Shown in pieces: positions 1-8,247 of a stretch of 64,000 nucleotides of DNA. A model generated the notes under the pieces. It made no database searches, had not been told where the DNA came from, and was given only the letters and a program-made list of their open reading frames with translations. The stretch covers positions 124,001 to 188,000 of the forward strand of contig CALWDW010000008.1 of the NCBI GenBank assembly GCA_944376795.1, read 5' to 3'. Position numbers and translations under genes: made by a program. The first letter of the stretch is position 1, and every line of letters starts with the position of its first letter. This DNA comes from an uncultured Christensenellaceae bacterium. GTDB taxonomy: Bacteria; Bacillota; Clostridia; Christensenellales; UMGS416.

Positions 1-980
1 CCACCACCCAGGCTCTGAAGGATGCCGGCCTGTCTCCCAACGAGGTCAGCCGCGTGATCCTGGTGGGTGGTTCTACCCGTATCCCTGCGGTGCAGGAAGC
101 CGTCAAGAAGATCACCGGCAAGGAGCCCTATAAGGGCATCAACCCCGATGAGTGCGTGGCCCTGGGCGCTGCGGTGCAGGGCGGCGTGCTGGGCGGCGAG
201 GTCAAGGACGTGCTGCTCCTGGATGTTACTCCTCTGTCCATGGGTATTGAGACCATGGGCGGTGTGTTTACCCGCCTGATCGATCGGAATACCACCATCC
301 CCACCCGGAAGAGCCAGATCTTCTCTACCGCTGCCGACGGGCAGACCTCCGTGGAGGTTCACGTCCTCCAGGGCGAGCGGGAGATGGCCCGGGACAATAA
401 GACCCTGGGCAAGTTCCAGCTCACCGGCATTCCCGCCGCGCCCCGCGGCGTGCCGCAGATTGAGGTAACCTTCGACATTGACGCCAACGGCATCGTGCAC
501 GTTTCCGCCAAGGATCTGGGTACCGGCAACGAAAACAAAGTGGTCATCACGGCCTCCACCAACCTCTCCGAGGAGGAGATCGACCGGGCTGTGCGCGAGG
601 CTGAGCAGTACGCCGCCGAGGATAAGGCCCGCAAGGAAGCTGTAGAGACCAAGAACAACGCCGACCAGCTGGTCTACAGCACCGAGAAGACCATTGCCGA
701 GCTGGGCGACAAGATCTCTGCCGCTGACAAGGCCCGCATCGAGACCGAGCTGGAGGCCGTCAAGAAGGTCAAGGACGGCGAGGATGTGGAAGCCATCAAG
801 AGCGCTGTGGAACAGCTGACTAAGGTATCCTACGAGGTGTTCGGTTCGGTGTACCAGCAGACCCAGGGCGCTCAGGGTGCCCAGGGGACGGGCGGTTACG
901 ACGCTTCGGCCTCGTCCGGCGCCAATCCTGACGGCACGGTGGACGCCGACTATGAGGTCGTGGACGACGACAAGAAGTAA
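1..980 (+). CDS. dnaK: Molecular chaperone DnaK (Hsp70), 3' part
   Basis: C-terminal part of the ATP-dependent Hsp70 chaperone, which holds exposed hydrophobic peptides in the cytosol with the help of DnaJ and GrpE. The frame is open from base 3, so the start lies upstream of the window. Visible are the end of the ATPase domain ([12 protein letters not shown], from about base 60), the interdomain linker [11 protein letters not shown] (about base 208), the beta-sandwich peptide-binding domain and the helical lid. The protein ends in a Gln/Ala/Gly-rich stretch and the acidic tail YEVVDDDKK, a usual Hsp70 ending. dnaJ follows on the same strand, but a strong hairpin and a new promoter lie in the 196 bases between them, so the two genes are at least partly uncoupled. 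Identity is certain. Confidence 0.98.
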   Translation, partial: TTQALKDAGLSPNEVSRVILVGGSTRIPAVQEAVKKITGKEPYKGINPDECVALGAAVQGGVLGGEVKDVLLLDVTPLSMGIETMGGVFTRLIDRNTTIPTRKSQIFSTAADGQTSVEVHVLQGEREMARDNKTLGKFQLTGIPAAPRGVPQIEVTFDIDANGIVHVSAKDLGTGNENKVVITASTNLSEEEIDRAVREAEQYAAEDKARKEAVETKNNADQLVYSTEKTIAELGDKISAADKARIETELEAVKKVKDGEDVEAIKSAVEQLTKVSYEVFGSVYQQTQGAQGAQGTGGYDASASSGANPDGTVDADYEVVDDDKK

Positions 981-1043
981 GGCGGGTGGGGGAAACCCCC
1001 TCCGCGGATAAAGGAGGCTTTGACCCGGCAGGGCTGAGCCCGC

Positions 1044-1083
1044 AAGATATTCTGGGGGGGCGGATGCCCTCTCAGAATATCTT
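1044..1083 (+). terminator. Hairpin between dnaK and dnaJ
   Basis: An 11-bp perfect stem (AAGATATTCTG at 1044-1054 with CAGAATATCTT at 1073-1083) extends inward through G-C and G-U pairs to about 17 bp around a CGGATG loop. No long U-run follows (ACTTTAC), so it may be a weak terminator or an mRNA-stabilising or processing hairpin for the dnaK transcript rather than a full stop. Confidence 0.6.
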
Positions 1084-1103
1084 ACTTTACGGAATCCCAT
1101 GGA

Positions 1104-1132
1104 TTGCGGAAAAAAGCATTTTATGGTATGAT
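1104..1132 (+). promoter_or_regulatory. Promoter for dnaJ
   Basis: TTGCGG (1104-1109), a 17-base spacer and TATGAT (1127-1132) form a good sigma-A promoter about 45 bases before the dnaJ start and just after the dnaK hairpin. It would let dnaJ be made independently of the heat-shock operon promoter upstream. Confidence 0.7.
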
Positions 1133-1176
1133 CCACGGGGCTTTCCTGCGCGAGGTTTTTGAGAGGTGACGAGGAC

Positions 1177-2319
1177 GTGGCGGAAAAACGAGATTATTAT
1201 GAGGTGCTGGGGGTCAATAAGGATGCCTCCGACGCCGAGATCAAGGCGGCTTACCGCAAGCTAGCCAAGAAATACCATCCGGATCTCCACCCGGATGACA
1301 AACAGGCCGAGGCGGCCTTTAAGGAGGTCAACGAGGCCTACGAGGTGCTCTCCGACAGCACCAAGCGCAGCAATTATGATCAGTTCGGCACGGCCGATCC
1401 CAGCCAGGGCGGCTTTGGCGGCGGGTATGGCGGCGCGGGCTTTGGCGGAGACGGTTTTGGCTTCGGCGATATCTTCGAGAGCTTTTTTGGCGGGGATATC
1501 TTTGGCGGGGGCCGCAGCCGGAACGCACCCCGTCAGGGACGCAGCCTGGAGGTGGATCTGACCATCACCTTTGAGGAGGCGGCCTTTGGCACCAAAAAGA
1601 CCATCACCGTCCCTCGTGAGGAGAACTGCCCCGACTGTAAGGGAACCGGGGCCAAGGACGGCACCGCCAAGGAGACCTGTCCCGATTGTAAGGGTTCGGG
1701 GACGGTCTATCGGGTGCAGAATACGCCCCTGGGCCGGATGCAGACCCAGAGTGCCTGTCCCAAGTGCCGGGGCACCGGCACCATCATCAAGGAGACCTGT
1801 CCCAAGTGCGCCGGCCGCGGCCGGGTGCGCCGTGCGGCCCGGATCAGCATCAATGTCCCGGCCGGCATCGACAATGGGCAGAAGATTTCCCTGCGGGGCG
1901 AGGGTGAGCCCGGGGTCAACGGAGGGCCGGCGGGAGATCTGTATGTGCGGATAGTGGTGCGGCCCCATAAGCTCTTCCGGCGGGAAGGGTACAATGTCCA
2001 CTGTGACATGCCCATTCCCTTTGCCGTGGCCGCCCTGGGCGGGGAGGTGGAGGTCCCCACGTTGGACGGCAAGGTGAAGTACACCATTCCCGAGGGAACC
2101 CAGACCGGTACGGCTTTCCGGCTGCGGAACCGGGGGATCCAGGTGCTCCAAGGCAAGAGCCGGGGCGACATGATTGTTCACGCCCACATCGAGGTGCCTC
2201 GGGGCCTGAACCAGCAGCAGAAGGACTTGCTGCGGGCCTTTGAGGACTCCCTGACCGGGAAGGAATACAAGGAGCAGAAATCCTTCATCGACAAGATCAA
2301 GGATCTCTTCAACAACTAG
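1177..2319 (+). CDS. dnaJ: Chaperone protein DnaJ (Hsp40)
   Basis: Co-chaperone of 380 residues, the usual length, that delivers unfolded clients to DnaK and stimulates its ATPase. Domains in order: J domain (residues about 4-70, with the HPD tripeptide in KYHPDLHPD), a Gly/Phe-rich linker (about 75-125, many GGF repeats), four CxxCxGxG zinc motifs ([32 protein letters not shown], about 145-215) and the C-terminal substrate domains. I chose the GTG start at 1177 because GAGGTGA at 1163-1169 is an excellent ribosome site 7 bases before it; an in-frame TTG at 1159 lies upstream of that site. prmA starts 8 bases after the stop, so dnaJ and prmA are co-transcribed. Confidence 0.97.
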   Translation: MAEKRDYYEVLGVNKDASDAEIKAAYRKLAKKYHPDLHPDDKQAEAAFKEVNEAYEVLSDSTKRSNYDQFGTADPSQGGFGGGYGGAGFGGDGFGFGDIFESFFGGDIFGGGRSRNAPRQGRSLEVDLTITFEEAAFGTKKTITVPREENCPDCKGTGAKDGTAKETCPDCKGSGTVYRVQNTPLGRMQTQSACPKCRGTGTIIKETCPKCAGRGRVRRAARISINVPAGIDNGQKISLRGEGEPGVNGGPAGDLYVRIVVRPHKLFRREGYNVHCDMPIPFAVAALGGEVEVPTLDGKVKYTIPEGTQTGTAFRLRNRGIQVLQGKSRGDMIVHAHIEVPRGLNQQQKDLLRAFEDSLTGKEYKEQKSFIDKIKDLFNN

Positions 2320-2327
2320 GAGGCAGC

Positions 2328-3278
2328 ATGGATTACGCGGAGGTCACCATACATACCACCACCTTGGGCGCGGAGGTCGCGTGCGCCCTCCTGGACCGGG
2401 TGGGCGTGGGCGGCGCCATTATCGAGGACCGGGCCGATATCGACCTGTACCAGCGGGACGAGGGCGACTGGGACTATATCGACGAGCACATTGCCGACCA
2501 GATGAGCGAGGACGTGCTGGTGAAGGGGTATATGGAAGAGGATGCCCGGCTTCATGACCGGCTGACCATGCTGCGGGGCTACCTTGCCGATGCCTTGACC
2601 ATGGATATGGGCGGGCTGGAACTGGGCACCCTGCAGATGGACGTCCGCCACGTCCGGGAAGAGGACTGGGCCAACAATTGGAAGAAATACTATGTGCCCT
2701 TCCCTGTGGGGGAGCGGCTCTGGGTCAAGCCCATGTGGATCGAAGAGGCCTGCCCCCCGGGGCGGGCGGAGGTTACCATGGATCCGGGCATGGCCTTTGG
2801 CACCGGCTCCCACGAGACCACCTTCATGTGTATGGAGCTTCTCCAGGAATACGTGCGTCCGGGGATGCGGGTCTACGATATCGGCTGTGGGACGGGGATT
2901 CTGGCCATTGCCGCCCTGCGGTTGGGGGCCTCCTGGGCCCTGGCGGTGGATCGCGACCCCGTCTGCGTCTCCGCGGCCTGCAACAACCGGGAGCTCAACG
3001 GCATCGACGCTTCTCAGATGCCGGTGGAACTGGGCAATCTGCTGGACGGCATCGGCCCCAAGTGTGACCTGATGGTGTCCAATATCATTGCCGACGTAAT
3101 CATCCTGATGGCCGAGAGCGCCTGGGCCCACTTGGACGCGGGTGCAGTCTGGATCGTTTCCGGGATCATTCGGGAACGCCGCGGGGATGTGGAAGCCGCC
3201 CTGGACGCGGCGGGATTTGAACAGGTGAATGCCCGCAGCAAGGGCGAGTGGGTGGCCTTGGCCTACCGCAAGCGGTAG
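2328..3278 (+). CDS. prmA: Ribosomal protein L11 methyltransferase
   Basis: S-adenosylmethionine-dependent enzyme of 316 residues that trimethylates ribosomal protein L11. The N-terminal half is the L11-recognition domain; the C-terminal half is a Rossmann-type methyltransferase with motif I YDIGCGTGILAIAAL (about residue 185) and the catalytic-loop segment VSNIIADVI. The conserved WANNWKKYY block before it is typical of the PrmA family. An AGGAGG site immediately precedes the ATG, and the gene sits 8 bases after dnaJ, the usual Firmicutes arrangement. Confidence 0.95.
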   Translation: MDYAEVTIHTTTLGAEVACALLDRVGVGGAIIEDRADIDLYQRDEGDWDYIDEHIADQMSEDVLVKGYMEEDARLHDRLTMLRGYLADALTMDMGGLELGTLQMDVRHVREEDWANNWKKYYVPFPVGERLWVKPMWIEEACPPGRAEVTMDPGMAFGTGSHETTFMCMELLQEYVRPGMRVYDIGCGTGILAIAALRLGASWALAVDRDPVCVSAACNNRELNGIDASQMPVELGNLLDGIGPKCDLMVSNIIADVIILMAESAWAHLDAGAVWIVSGIIRERRGDVEAALDAAGFEQVNARSKGEWVALAYRKR

Positions 3279-3306
3279 CGGCCGCCGCCCCTTTTGAGAG
3301 CGGGAC

Positions 3307-3350
3307 AGCGCCGTGCGGAGGGACTGGGTTCCCTTGCGCGGCGCTTTTTT
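3307..3350 (+). terminator. Terminator of the dnaJ-prmA unit
   Basis: Stem AGCGCCGTGC (3307-3316) pairs with GCGCGGCGCT (3336-3345) with a single G-U, followed by six T (3345-3350): a classic intrinsic terminator about 28 bases after the prmA stop. Confidence 0.88.
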
Positions 3351-3363
3351 GCGGGCTGCGTCC

Positions 3364-3392
3364 TTGCGCTTCCGGCGGGTTTGCATTATCAT
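3364..3392 (+). promoter_or_regulatory. Promoter for mtaB
   Basis: TTGCGC (3364-3369), 17-base spacer, TATCAT (3387-3392), ending 35 bases before the mtaB start and just after the previous terminator. Confidence 0.65.
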
Positions 3393-3427
3393 AGAGGTAT
3401 TACGATGCGCCGGCGGGAGGTGATGGC

Positions 3428-4747
3428 ATGGCGGCAGGCAGGACGGTGGCGTTCCACACCCTGGGGTGTAAGGTGAACCAGTATGATTCGGAGGCCATGC
3501 TGGGCCTTTTCCTGCAGGCGGGATACCGGGAGGTTTCCTTGGAAGAGGGGGCGGACGTGGTGGTGGTCAATACCTGCACCGTTACCGCCGAAGCCGACCG
3601 AAAGTGCCGCCAGATCCTGCGCCAGGCCGCCCAGCGCAATCCTGAGGCGGTGCTGGTGGCGGCCGGCTGCTATGCCCAGCGGGCCGGGGAGGCCCTTCGT
3701 CGGGACTGGGGTGTGGACCTGGTACTGGGAAACCGGGATCGAAACCGGGTGGTCACGTTGGTGGAGGAGATCCTGGACGGAGGCGCGGGAGGAAGCGTGG
3801 TGGCTCCGCTGCAGGGAGCGGACTTTGAGCCCCTGCGCATCCATCGCCCAGGGGAGCACACCCGGGCCAATATTAAGATCCAAGAGGGCTGCGACCGGTA
3901 CTGTACGTACTGTATCATTCCCTATGTCCGAGGGCCCATCCGCAGCCGCCTGGTGGAGGATACTGTGGCGGAGGTGGCGGAGCTGGCCGGGCAGGGAATT
4001 CATGAGTTTGTGCTCACCGGCATCCACATTGCTTCCTACGGACGGGACTGGCCCCAGGGCGGGGACGGACGCTGGCTGCTGGAGCTGCTTCGCCGTTTGG
4101 ACGCGCTGCCCGGGGTGGAGCGGCTTCGCCTGGGTTCGGTGGAACCGGGCCTTTTGGCCCCCGGCTTTGTGAAGGGGCTGCGGGAGATTGCCGGCCTCTG
4201 CCCCCACTTCCATGTCTCCCTGCAGAGCGGCTGTGACGCCACCTTGCGCCGCATGGGACGCCGGTACACCGCCGCCCAGTATCGGGAGGGGCTGGACCGG
4301 CTGCGGGAGGCCTTCCCCCTGTGCGCCTGCACCACCGATGTGATTGTGGGGTTCCCGGGGGAGACCGAGGAGGAGTTTGCCGCCTCCCTTGCCTTCGTGG
4401 AGGAAATGGCCTTTGCCCGGATCCACGTCTTCCCCTATTCCCGTCGGGAAGGCACCCGGGCTGCGGCCTTTCCCGGGCAGCTGACCCGCCAGGTGAAACG
4501 GGAGCGGGCCGCCGCCATGCTGGGCCTGGGCCAGCGGCTCCAGGCTGCCTACTGCGCCCGGTGGGAGGGGCGGGCGGCTTCGGTTCTGCTGGAAGAGGAG
4601 CGGGACGGCGCCTGGGAGGGCTATACGCCCGAATACATCCGCGTCCGGGTGCGCGGCGGTTATGCGCGGGGGCAGAGCGTCCGGGTACGCCTTGCTCCGG
4701 CGGAAAACGGGCAGGAGGCTATGACCGGCCTGCCAGAGGAGGAATAA
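3428..4747 (+). CDS. mtaB: tRNA t6A37 methylthiotransferase MtaB
   Basis: Radical-SAM enzyme (439 residues) that adds a methylthio group to N6-threonylcarbamoyladenosine at position 37 of tRNAs reading ANN codons, giving ms2t6A. The N-terminal domain carries the three cysteines for the auxiliary iron-sulphur cluster (HTLGCKVNQ, NTCTVT, AAGCYAQ); the radical-SAM cluster motif is CDRYCTYC (about residue 157); a TRAM-like RNA-binding domain ends the protein. The ATG at 3428 follows GGAGGTGAT. The gene has its own promoter and is followed after one base by the HIT-family gene, so they form one unit. Confidence 0.95.
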   Translation: MAAGRTVAFHTLGCKVNQYDSEAMLGLFLQAGYREVSLEEGADVVVVNTCTVTAEADRKCRQILRQAAQRNPEAVLVAAGCYAQRAGEALRRDWGVDLVLGNRDRNRVVTLVEEILDGGAGGSVVAPLQGADFEPLRIHRPGEHTRANIKIQEGCDRYCTYCIIPYVRGPIRSRLVEDTVAEVAELAGQGIHEFVLTGIHIASYGRDWPQGGDGRWLLELLRRLDALPGVERLRLGSVEPGLLAPGFVKGLREIAGLCPHFHVSLQSGCDATLRRMGRRYTAAQYREGLDRLREAFPLCACTTDVIVGFPGETEEEFAASLAFVEEMAFARIHVFPYSRREGTRAAAFPGQLTRQVKRERAAAMLGLGQRLQAAYCARWEGRAASVLLEEERDGAWEGYTPEYIRVRVRGGYARGQSVRVRLAPAENGQEAMTGLPEEE

Positions 4748-4748
4748 A

Positions 4749-5087
4749 ATGGAGAATTGTATTTTCTGCAAAATTATCGCCGGGGAGATCCCCAGCAAGA
4801 AGGTTTATGAGGATGAGCAGGTATTGGCTTTTGACGACATTGCGCCCCAGGCCCCGGTGCATACCCTGGTGATCCCCAAGCGGCACGTCCGCAATGTGCT
4901 GGAGGGGGGCGAAGACGCCCAGATGATGGCCGCTCTCATGCACGGCGTGGCGCAGGTGGCCCGGATTAAGGGACTGGACAACGGCTTTCGTCTGATTGCG
5001 AACACAGGGAAGGCTGCCGGCCAGACCGTGGAGCATTTGCATTTCCACATGCTGGGCGGCGGGGATTTCTCCGAGAAGCTCATCTGA
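4749..5087 (+). CDS. hinT: HIT-family nucleotide hydrolase (HinT-like)
   Basis: Small (112 residues) histidine-triad protein, a family of nucleoside phosphoramidases/AMP-lysine hydrolases. The N-terminal CIFCKIIAGEIPS with its two cysteines and the C-terminal triad HLHFHMLGG are diagnostic of the HinT branch. The ATG lies one base after the mtaB stop and uses the AGGAGGA inside the end of mtaB as ribosome site, so it is translationally linked to mtaB. Its physiological substrate in bacteria is not known for certain. Confidence 0.93.
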   Translation: MENCIFCKIIAGEIPSKKVYEDEQVLAFDDIAPQAPVHTLVIPKRHVRNVLEGGEDAQMMAALMHGVAQVARIKGLDNGFRLIANTGKAAGQTVEHLHFHMLGGGDFSEKLI

Positions 5088-5109
5088 TTCTGCAGAAGGG
5101 GGGATCGCG

Positions 5110-5580
5110 GTGAAAAACCCACTGCGAATTTTGGGCGTGGTCTTTACCGTCCTGGGGGCTGCCTTTCTGGTCCTGGGGGTGGCCCTGGGGGCGGCCCTGC
5201 CTCTGGAGGAGGCGCGGCTGGTTTTCCTGGGGACCTTCGGGCTGCTGGGCCTGGTATTCCTGTGCGTGGGCGTGGGCAGTCTGGCGGGGGTAGCCCGGGC
5301 GGCCCGCCGGAAGGAGGAACTCAAGGCCCACGGCGAGGCCATTCCGGCAGAGATCCTGGGGCTGGAGGTGAACCGGTCGATCCGCATCAACGGCCGCTGT
5401 CCCCGCCGGTTGGTCTGCCGGTACGAAGAGGACGGGGTGGCCTATGTCTGCCGCAGCGAAAACCTGATGGGATATCCCACCATTCAGGGCAATACTGTCA
5501 CCGTCTACCGAGATCCCTATGACCGCCGCCGTTACTACGTGGACGTGGAGAGCGTCATGGCGCCTACGGTGGAATTGTAG
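5110..5580 (+). CDS. Small membrane protein, DUF3592-like
   Basis: Protein of 156 residues with two N-terminal membrane segments (about residues 5-27 and 38-62), an Arg/Lys-rich turn and a C-terminal beta-rich domain. The ending, VTVYRDPYDRRRYYVD, resembles the DUF3592 family pattern (value-Y-x-P-x-x-P). GTG at 5110 is preceded by an AAGGGGGGA site; longer in-frame readings run back through hinT and are not credible. It is the last gene of the mtaB-hinT unit. Function unknown; homology call is moderate. Confidence 0.78.
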   Translation: MKNPLRILGVVFTVLGAAFLVLGVALGAALPLEEARLVFLGTFGLLGLVFLCVGVGSLAGVARAARRKEELKAHGEAIPAEILGLEVNRSIRINGRCPRRLVCRYEEDGVAYVCRSENLMGYPTIQGNTVTVYRDPYDRRRYYVDVESVMAPTVEL

Positions 5581-5590
5581 GGACGGGTGG

Positions 5591-5623
5591 CGCTGCGCTC
5601 CCACGGAAATTGCGGCGTTTTTT
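5591..5623 (+). terminator. Terminator of mtaB unit
   Basis: CGCTGC (5591-5596) pairs with GCGGCG (5612-5617, one G-U), followed by six T (5618-5623). The stem is short but placed right after the last stop codon. Confidence 0.6.
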
Positions 5624-5634
5624 CAGAAAAATCC

Positions 5635-5663
5635 TTGACAGAGGGAAGTAGGGAGGGTATAAT
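5635..5663 (+). promoter_or_regulatory. Consensus promoter of infC operon
   Basis: TTGACA (5635-5640), exactly 17 bases, TATAAT (5658-5663): a perfect sigma-A consensus, as expected for a strongly expressed ribosomal operon. Confidence 0.92.
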
Positions 5664-5669
5664 AGCTTC

Positions 5670-5787
5670 GTTAAGCAGAAGCCGTCCGCTTCTCACCTGC
5701 CGCCCTGTTGGCTTCAGGTCTCATGGTACCATGGGTTTTCTGTGCGTATGTGAGTGTGGGTGGATGCGTCTGCCCACACTATTTTTT
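5670..5787 (+). promoter_or_regulatory. Ribosomal protein L20 (infC) leader
   Basis: The roughly 118-base untranslated leader of infC-rpmI-rplT carries CTTCTCACCTG ... CAGGTCTCATGG, with ACCTG/CAGGT pairing around 5695-5720, and ends in an intrinsic terminator. Leaders of this form are the L20-binding autoregulatory RNAs of Firmicutes (Rfam L20 leader), where free L20 promotes premature termination. Assignment rests on position plus recalled motif; a covariance search would settle it. Confidence 0.72.
5753..5787 (+). terminator. Attenuator terminator before infC
   Basis: AGTGTGGG (5753-5760) pairs perfectly with CCCACACT (5773-5780), followed by ATTTTTT (5781-5787). It lies inside the leader, upstream of infC, and so must be conditional. 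Confidence 0.85.
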
Positions 5788-5807
5788 GTGCAACGGGGGT
5801 GTTTTCT

Positions 5808-6320
5808 ATCAAGGCAGAGCTGATGATCAATGAGCAAATTCGGGCACGTGAAGTGCGCGTTGTCGCCAACAACGGAGACAAGCTGGGCATTATGTCCCTG
5901 GCGGAGGCCCAGAGGTTGGCCGACGAGCAGGAGCTCGATCTGGTTCTGATTGCACCGCAGGGCGAACCGCCGGTCTGCAAAATCATGGACTACAGCAAGT
6001 ATCGCTTCGAGCAGGCTAAGCGGGAAAAGGATGCCCGCAAGAACCAAAAGGTCATCACCGTCAAGGAGGTGCGGCTCTCTCCGGTCATTGAGGAGCACGA
6101 CATCGGCGTCCGGCAGAAGAACGCCCGCAAGTTCCTGAGCGATGCCAACAAGGTCAAGGTCGTTGTCGCCTTCCGCGGCCGCCAGATGGCCCACACCGAT
6201 ATCGGGCTGAAGATCCTCGCCGACTTCGCCAAGGAGCTGGAGGATATCGCCGTGGTGGAGCGCCGCCCCCTGATGGAGGGCCGGCACATGTCCATGATCC
6301 TGGCCCCCAAGCCCAACTAA
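5808..6320 (+). CDS. infC: Translation initiation factor IF-3
   Basis: IF-3 (about 165-170 residues) binds the 30S subunit, blocks premature 50S joining and checks start-codon pairing. The body [31 protein letters not shown] and VKEVRLSP is textbook IF-3. The start is the interesting point: GGGGGTG at 5795-5801 is 6 bases before an ATC codon at 5808 (ATC-AAG-GCA-GAG-CTG-ATG), whereas the first ATG at 5823 has only a poor site in front. IF-3 genes often begin with AUU/AUC so that IF-3 represses itself, so I place the start at 5808; 5823 is the alternative. First gene of infC-rpmI-rplT under the L20-type leader. Confidence 0.95.
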   Translation: MKAELMINEQIRAREVRVVANNGDKLGIMSLAEAQRLADEQELDLVLIAPQGEPPVCKIMDYSKYRFEQAKREKDARKNQKVITVKEVRLSPVIEEHDIGVRQKNARKFLSDANKVKVVVAFRGRQMAHTDIGLKILADFAKELEDIAVVERRPLMEGRHMSMILAPKPN

Positions 6321-6352
6321 CCCACGATCCTATTTTGAGAGGAGGAATTCCC

Positions 6353-6556
6353 ATGGCTAAGTATAAGATCAAGACCAGCAAGGCTGCCTCCAAGAGATTC
6401 TCCCTGACGGGCACCGGCAAGGTCAAGCGTGCCAAGGCTTACAAGAACCACATCCTCAACCACAAGTCCCGCAAGACCAAGCGCAACCTGCGCCAGGGCG
6501 GCTATGTGAGCGAGCAGGAGACCCGCACGGTTCTCAAGCTGATCCCCTACAAATAG
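6353..6556 (+). CDS. rpmI: 50S ribosomal protein L35
   Basis: L35, 67 residues, very basic (starts [16 protein letters not shown], with the typical [11 protein letters not shown] block). AGAGGAGGA lies 7 bases before ATG 6353; an in-frame ATG six codons upstream overlaps that site and is unlikely. Second gene of the IF3-L35-L20 operon, 32 bases after infC. Confidence 0.98.
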   Translation: MAKYKIKTSKAASKRFSLTGTGKVKRAKAYKNHILNHKSRKTKRNLRQGGYVSEQETRTVLKLIPYK

Positions 6557-6584
6557 TACCACCATCGAGAGGAGTGTATAGACC

Positions 6585-6944
6585 ATGGCACGTATCAAGA
6601 GAGCTGTCAACGCCGTTAAGAAGCGTCGCAAGATATTCAAGCTGAGCAAGGGCTACTTCGGGGCCAAGAGCAAGCAGTACCGCGTGGCCAAGGAGCAGGT
6701 GCTCAAGTCCCTGCACTATGCCTATGTGGGCCGCCGCCTGCGCAAGCGCGACTTCCGCCGTCTGTGGATCGTCCGCATCAACGCCGCCGCCCGGATGAAC
6801 GGCCTGAGCTACAGCCGGATGATGGACGGGCTGAACAAGGCCGGCGTGGCCATCAACCGCAAGCTGCTGGCCGAGCTGGCCATCAGCGATCCCGCCGCCT
6901 TCGCCCAGCTGGCCCAGATCGCCAAGGACCACAAGAGCGCCTAA
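6585..6944 (+). CDS. rplT: 50S ribosomal protein L20
   Basis: L20, 119 residues, an early 50S assembly protein and in Firmicutes the repressor of its own operon through the leader upstream of infC. Starts [14 protein letters not shown] with a long basic helix, then the globular domain [16 protein letters not shown] and [24 protein letters not shown] precedes the ATG. Followed directly by a strong terminator. Confidence 0.98.
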   Translation: MARIKRAVNAVKKRRKIFKLSKGYFGAKSKQYRVAKEQVLKSLHYAYVGRRLRKRDFRRLWIVRINAAARMNGLSYSRMMDGLNKAGVAINRKLLAELAISDPAAFAQLAQIAKDHKSA

Positions 6945-6960
6945 TTCCGAAAAATACCCA

Positions 6961-6998
6961 AACCGCCGCAGGAGAAGCGATTCCCGCGGCGGTTTTTT
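6961..6998 (+). terminator. Terminator of infC-rpmI-rplT
   Basis: AACCGCCGC (6961-6969) pairs perfectly with GCGGCGGTT (6986-6994) and runs into six T (6993-6998). Confidence 0.92.
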
Positions 6999-7275
6999 GC
7001 GTGCCGGGAGGTCTCCGGACAAGGGCCTCCCGCATAGAGCGCGGCCCCATCGGGAGCGGGAAGGGCCTTTGGGTTCTGCCGCCTTCCGGCGCAGGAGGCC
7101 TTTCCTAAAACGTAGGATGTCTTCCTGCCCTTGGAGACCAAGACGCCGCCTCTTGCGGAGACGGACGAAAGCTTCGGGAAAGCGGGAGACCTTTTTGAGA
7201 AAAGGCGTCCCCAGAGGAACCGCGTCTTTTGCCTGCGCGCTTCCCCAAGTTTTCCCCAAAGGGCGAGGGCAGGGA
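6999..7275. other. Gene-free spacer with repeat-like hairpins
   Basis: No credible gene. The readable frames lack ribosome sites and look like translated repeat. It holds a hairpin at 7184-7211 (outer GGGA/TCCC, inner CCTTTT/AAAAGG) and the 13-mer CGGACGAAAGCTT at 7162-7174, which recurs at 24636-24648 beside a similar CCTTTT/AAAAGG palindrome, so this looks like degenerate dispersed repeat. Confidence 0.55.
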
Positions 7276-7309
7276 AAACCCACCGCGAGAGAACCCTCGC
7301 GGCGGGTTT
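7276..7309 (-). terminator. Terminator of the minus-strand lipoprotein genes
   Basis: A 14-bp stem (7276-7289 with 7296-7309, one A-C/G-U position) followed on the minus strand by TTTT, 26 bases after the stop of the lipoprotein gene at 7335. Confidence 0.85.
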
Positions 7310-7334
7310 GCTTTGCTTTCCCGGGAACCGCCGG

Positions 7335-8123
7335 CTAGGAGGCGGAGAGCCCATGGGTTTGGCTCCAGGCATCCAGCCGTTCCTGGTAGTAGGCGGCAAA
7401 GGAGCCGGCTTGGCCCTTGGCCTCCATGTAGCCGTCATAGATCAGCACGTTGGCCAGGAGCTTGGCGTCCTGGAGGAAGGTCACCGTCCCCTGCGCCTCA
7501 TCCAGCACGAGGCGGTTCGCCACCAGGGATTCCCCGGCCTTGGCGTCGTAGGGAAGCGGGATGTCATAACCGGTCTGCTGGGTGTCCTGGAAGAAGTCGA
7601 TAACCTGGGGATAGTCCTCCAGCGTCTTCTCGCTGGGCCATAGGTAGCTGTGGGGCTGGGCCCCCACGGGATAGTTCCGAGGATTGTCCGAGGTGTCGTA
7701 AAGGGTTCCGTCCTCCGCCAGGTAGCTGTCCACCACCGCCTCCCCATACCGTTCGTTCAGGGCTGCCAGCAGCGCGTCCAGCTCAGAGGCGGCGTAGTCG
7801 TACTCGATGCGGTGGAGCATCTCCGCCCCGGCGGCGATATAGACCCGGGCGGGAACTTCCGTGCCCAGGGGACCGGGAAGGGAAACGGAGAGGCACATGC
7901 CCTGGGCGTCGACGGCCGCAGTCCCGTCCGCCTGCGCCTGCTCCAGGTCAATGCCCAGGGCCTTGGCCGCCTCCTCGGCCGTCATGCCCCAGGCCAGGGA
8001 GGAGGCCAGGGGCGGAACCTCTGTCACGTCCACCCCTGTGGCATTGGTCGAACCGGCGCAGCCGGCCAGCAGGCCCAGGGCGAGCAGCAGCGCCGTCAGT
8101 AGGAAAGTCCGCGAGCGTTTCAT
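7335..8123 (-). CDS. Putative lipoprotein, paralogue 1
   Basis: Protein of 262 residues with a lipoprotein signal: basic start MKRSRTF, hydrophobic core and lipobox LLAGC with the lipidated Cys at about residue 22. The mature part begins with SLAWGMTAEEAAKALGID and has YGEAV, DGTLYDTSDNPRNYP and TGYD blocks, all shared with the neighbour at 8248-9045, so the two are tandem duplicates. I recognise no named domain; the WGMT-E motif occurs in several extracellular Firmicutes proteins of unknown role. AGGAGG lies just upstream of the ATG. Likely membrane-anchored on the outer face. Function unknown. Confidence 0.8.
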   Translation of the reverse strand: MKRSRTFLLTALLLALGLLAGCAGSTNATGVDVTEVPPLASSLAWGMTAEEAAKALGIDLEQAQADGTAAVDAQGMCLSVSLPGPLGTEVPARVYIAAGAEMLHRIEYDYAASELDALLAALNERYGEAVVDSYLAEDGTLYDTSDNPRNYPVGAQPHSYLWPSEKTLEDYPQVIDFFQDTQQTGYDIPLPYDAKAGESLVANRLVLDEAQGTVTFLQDAKLLANVLIYDGYMEAKGQAGSFAAYYQERLDAWSQTHGLSAS

Positions 8124-8247
8124 GGGAAGACCTCCTTGGGATGAGAAAAGGGGAGAAGCAGTGCCTTGCAGAGCTTTGGTTCTTTGCTCTCTATCTAGCC
8201 TTAGGGATCCATTTTGGTAAGCCAGTCATGGAGGGTTTTCCGCCTTC

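Noticed and set aside
1159-1176. TTG start for dnaJ six codons upstream
   Set aside because: The excellent GAGGTGA site lies between this TTG and the GTG at 1177, so it can only serve the GTG.
2316-3392. Large minus-strand open frames opposite prmA, mtaB, ftsH and pcrA
   Set aside because: High-GC shadow frames rich in His/Gly/Pro/Gln without ribosome sites, opposite genes of certain identity.
6999-7334. Open frames in the spacer after rplT
   Set aside because: No ribosome site, low-complexity Arg/Pro/Ser content and overlap with a terminator hairpin; better read as repeat remnants.
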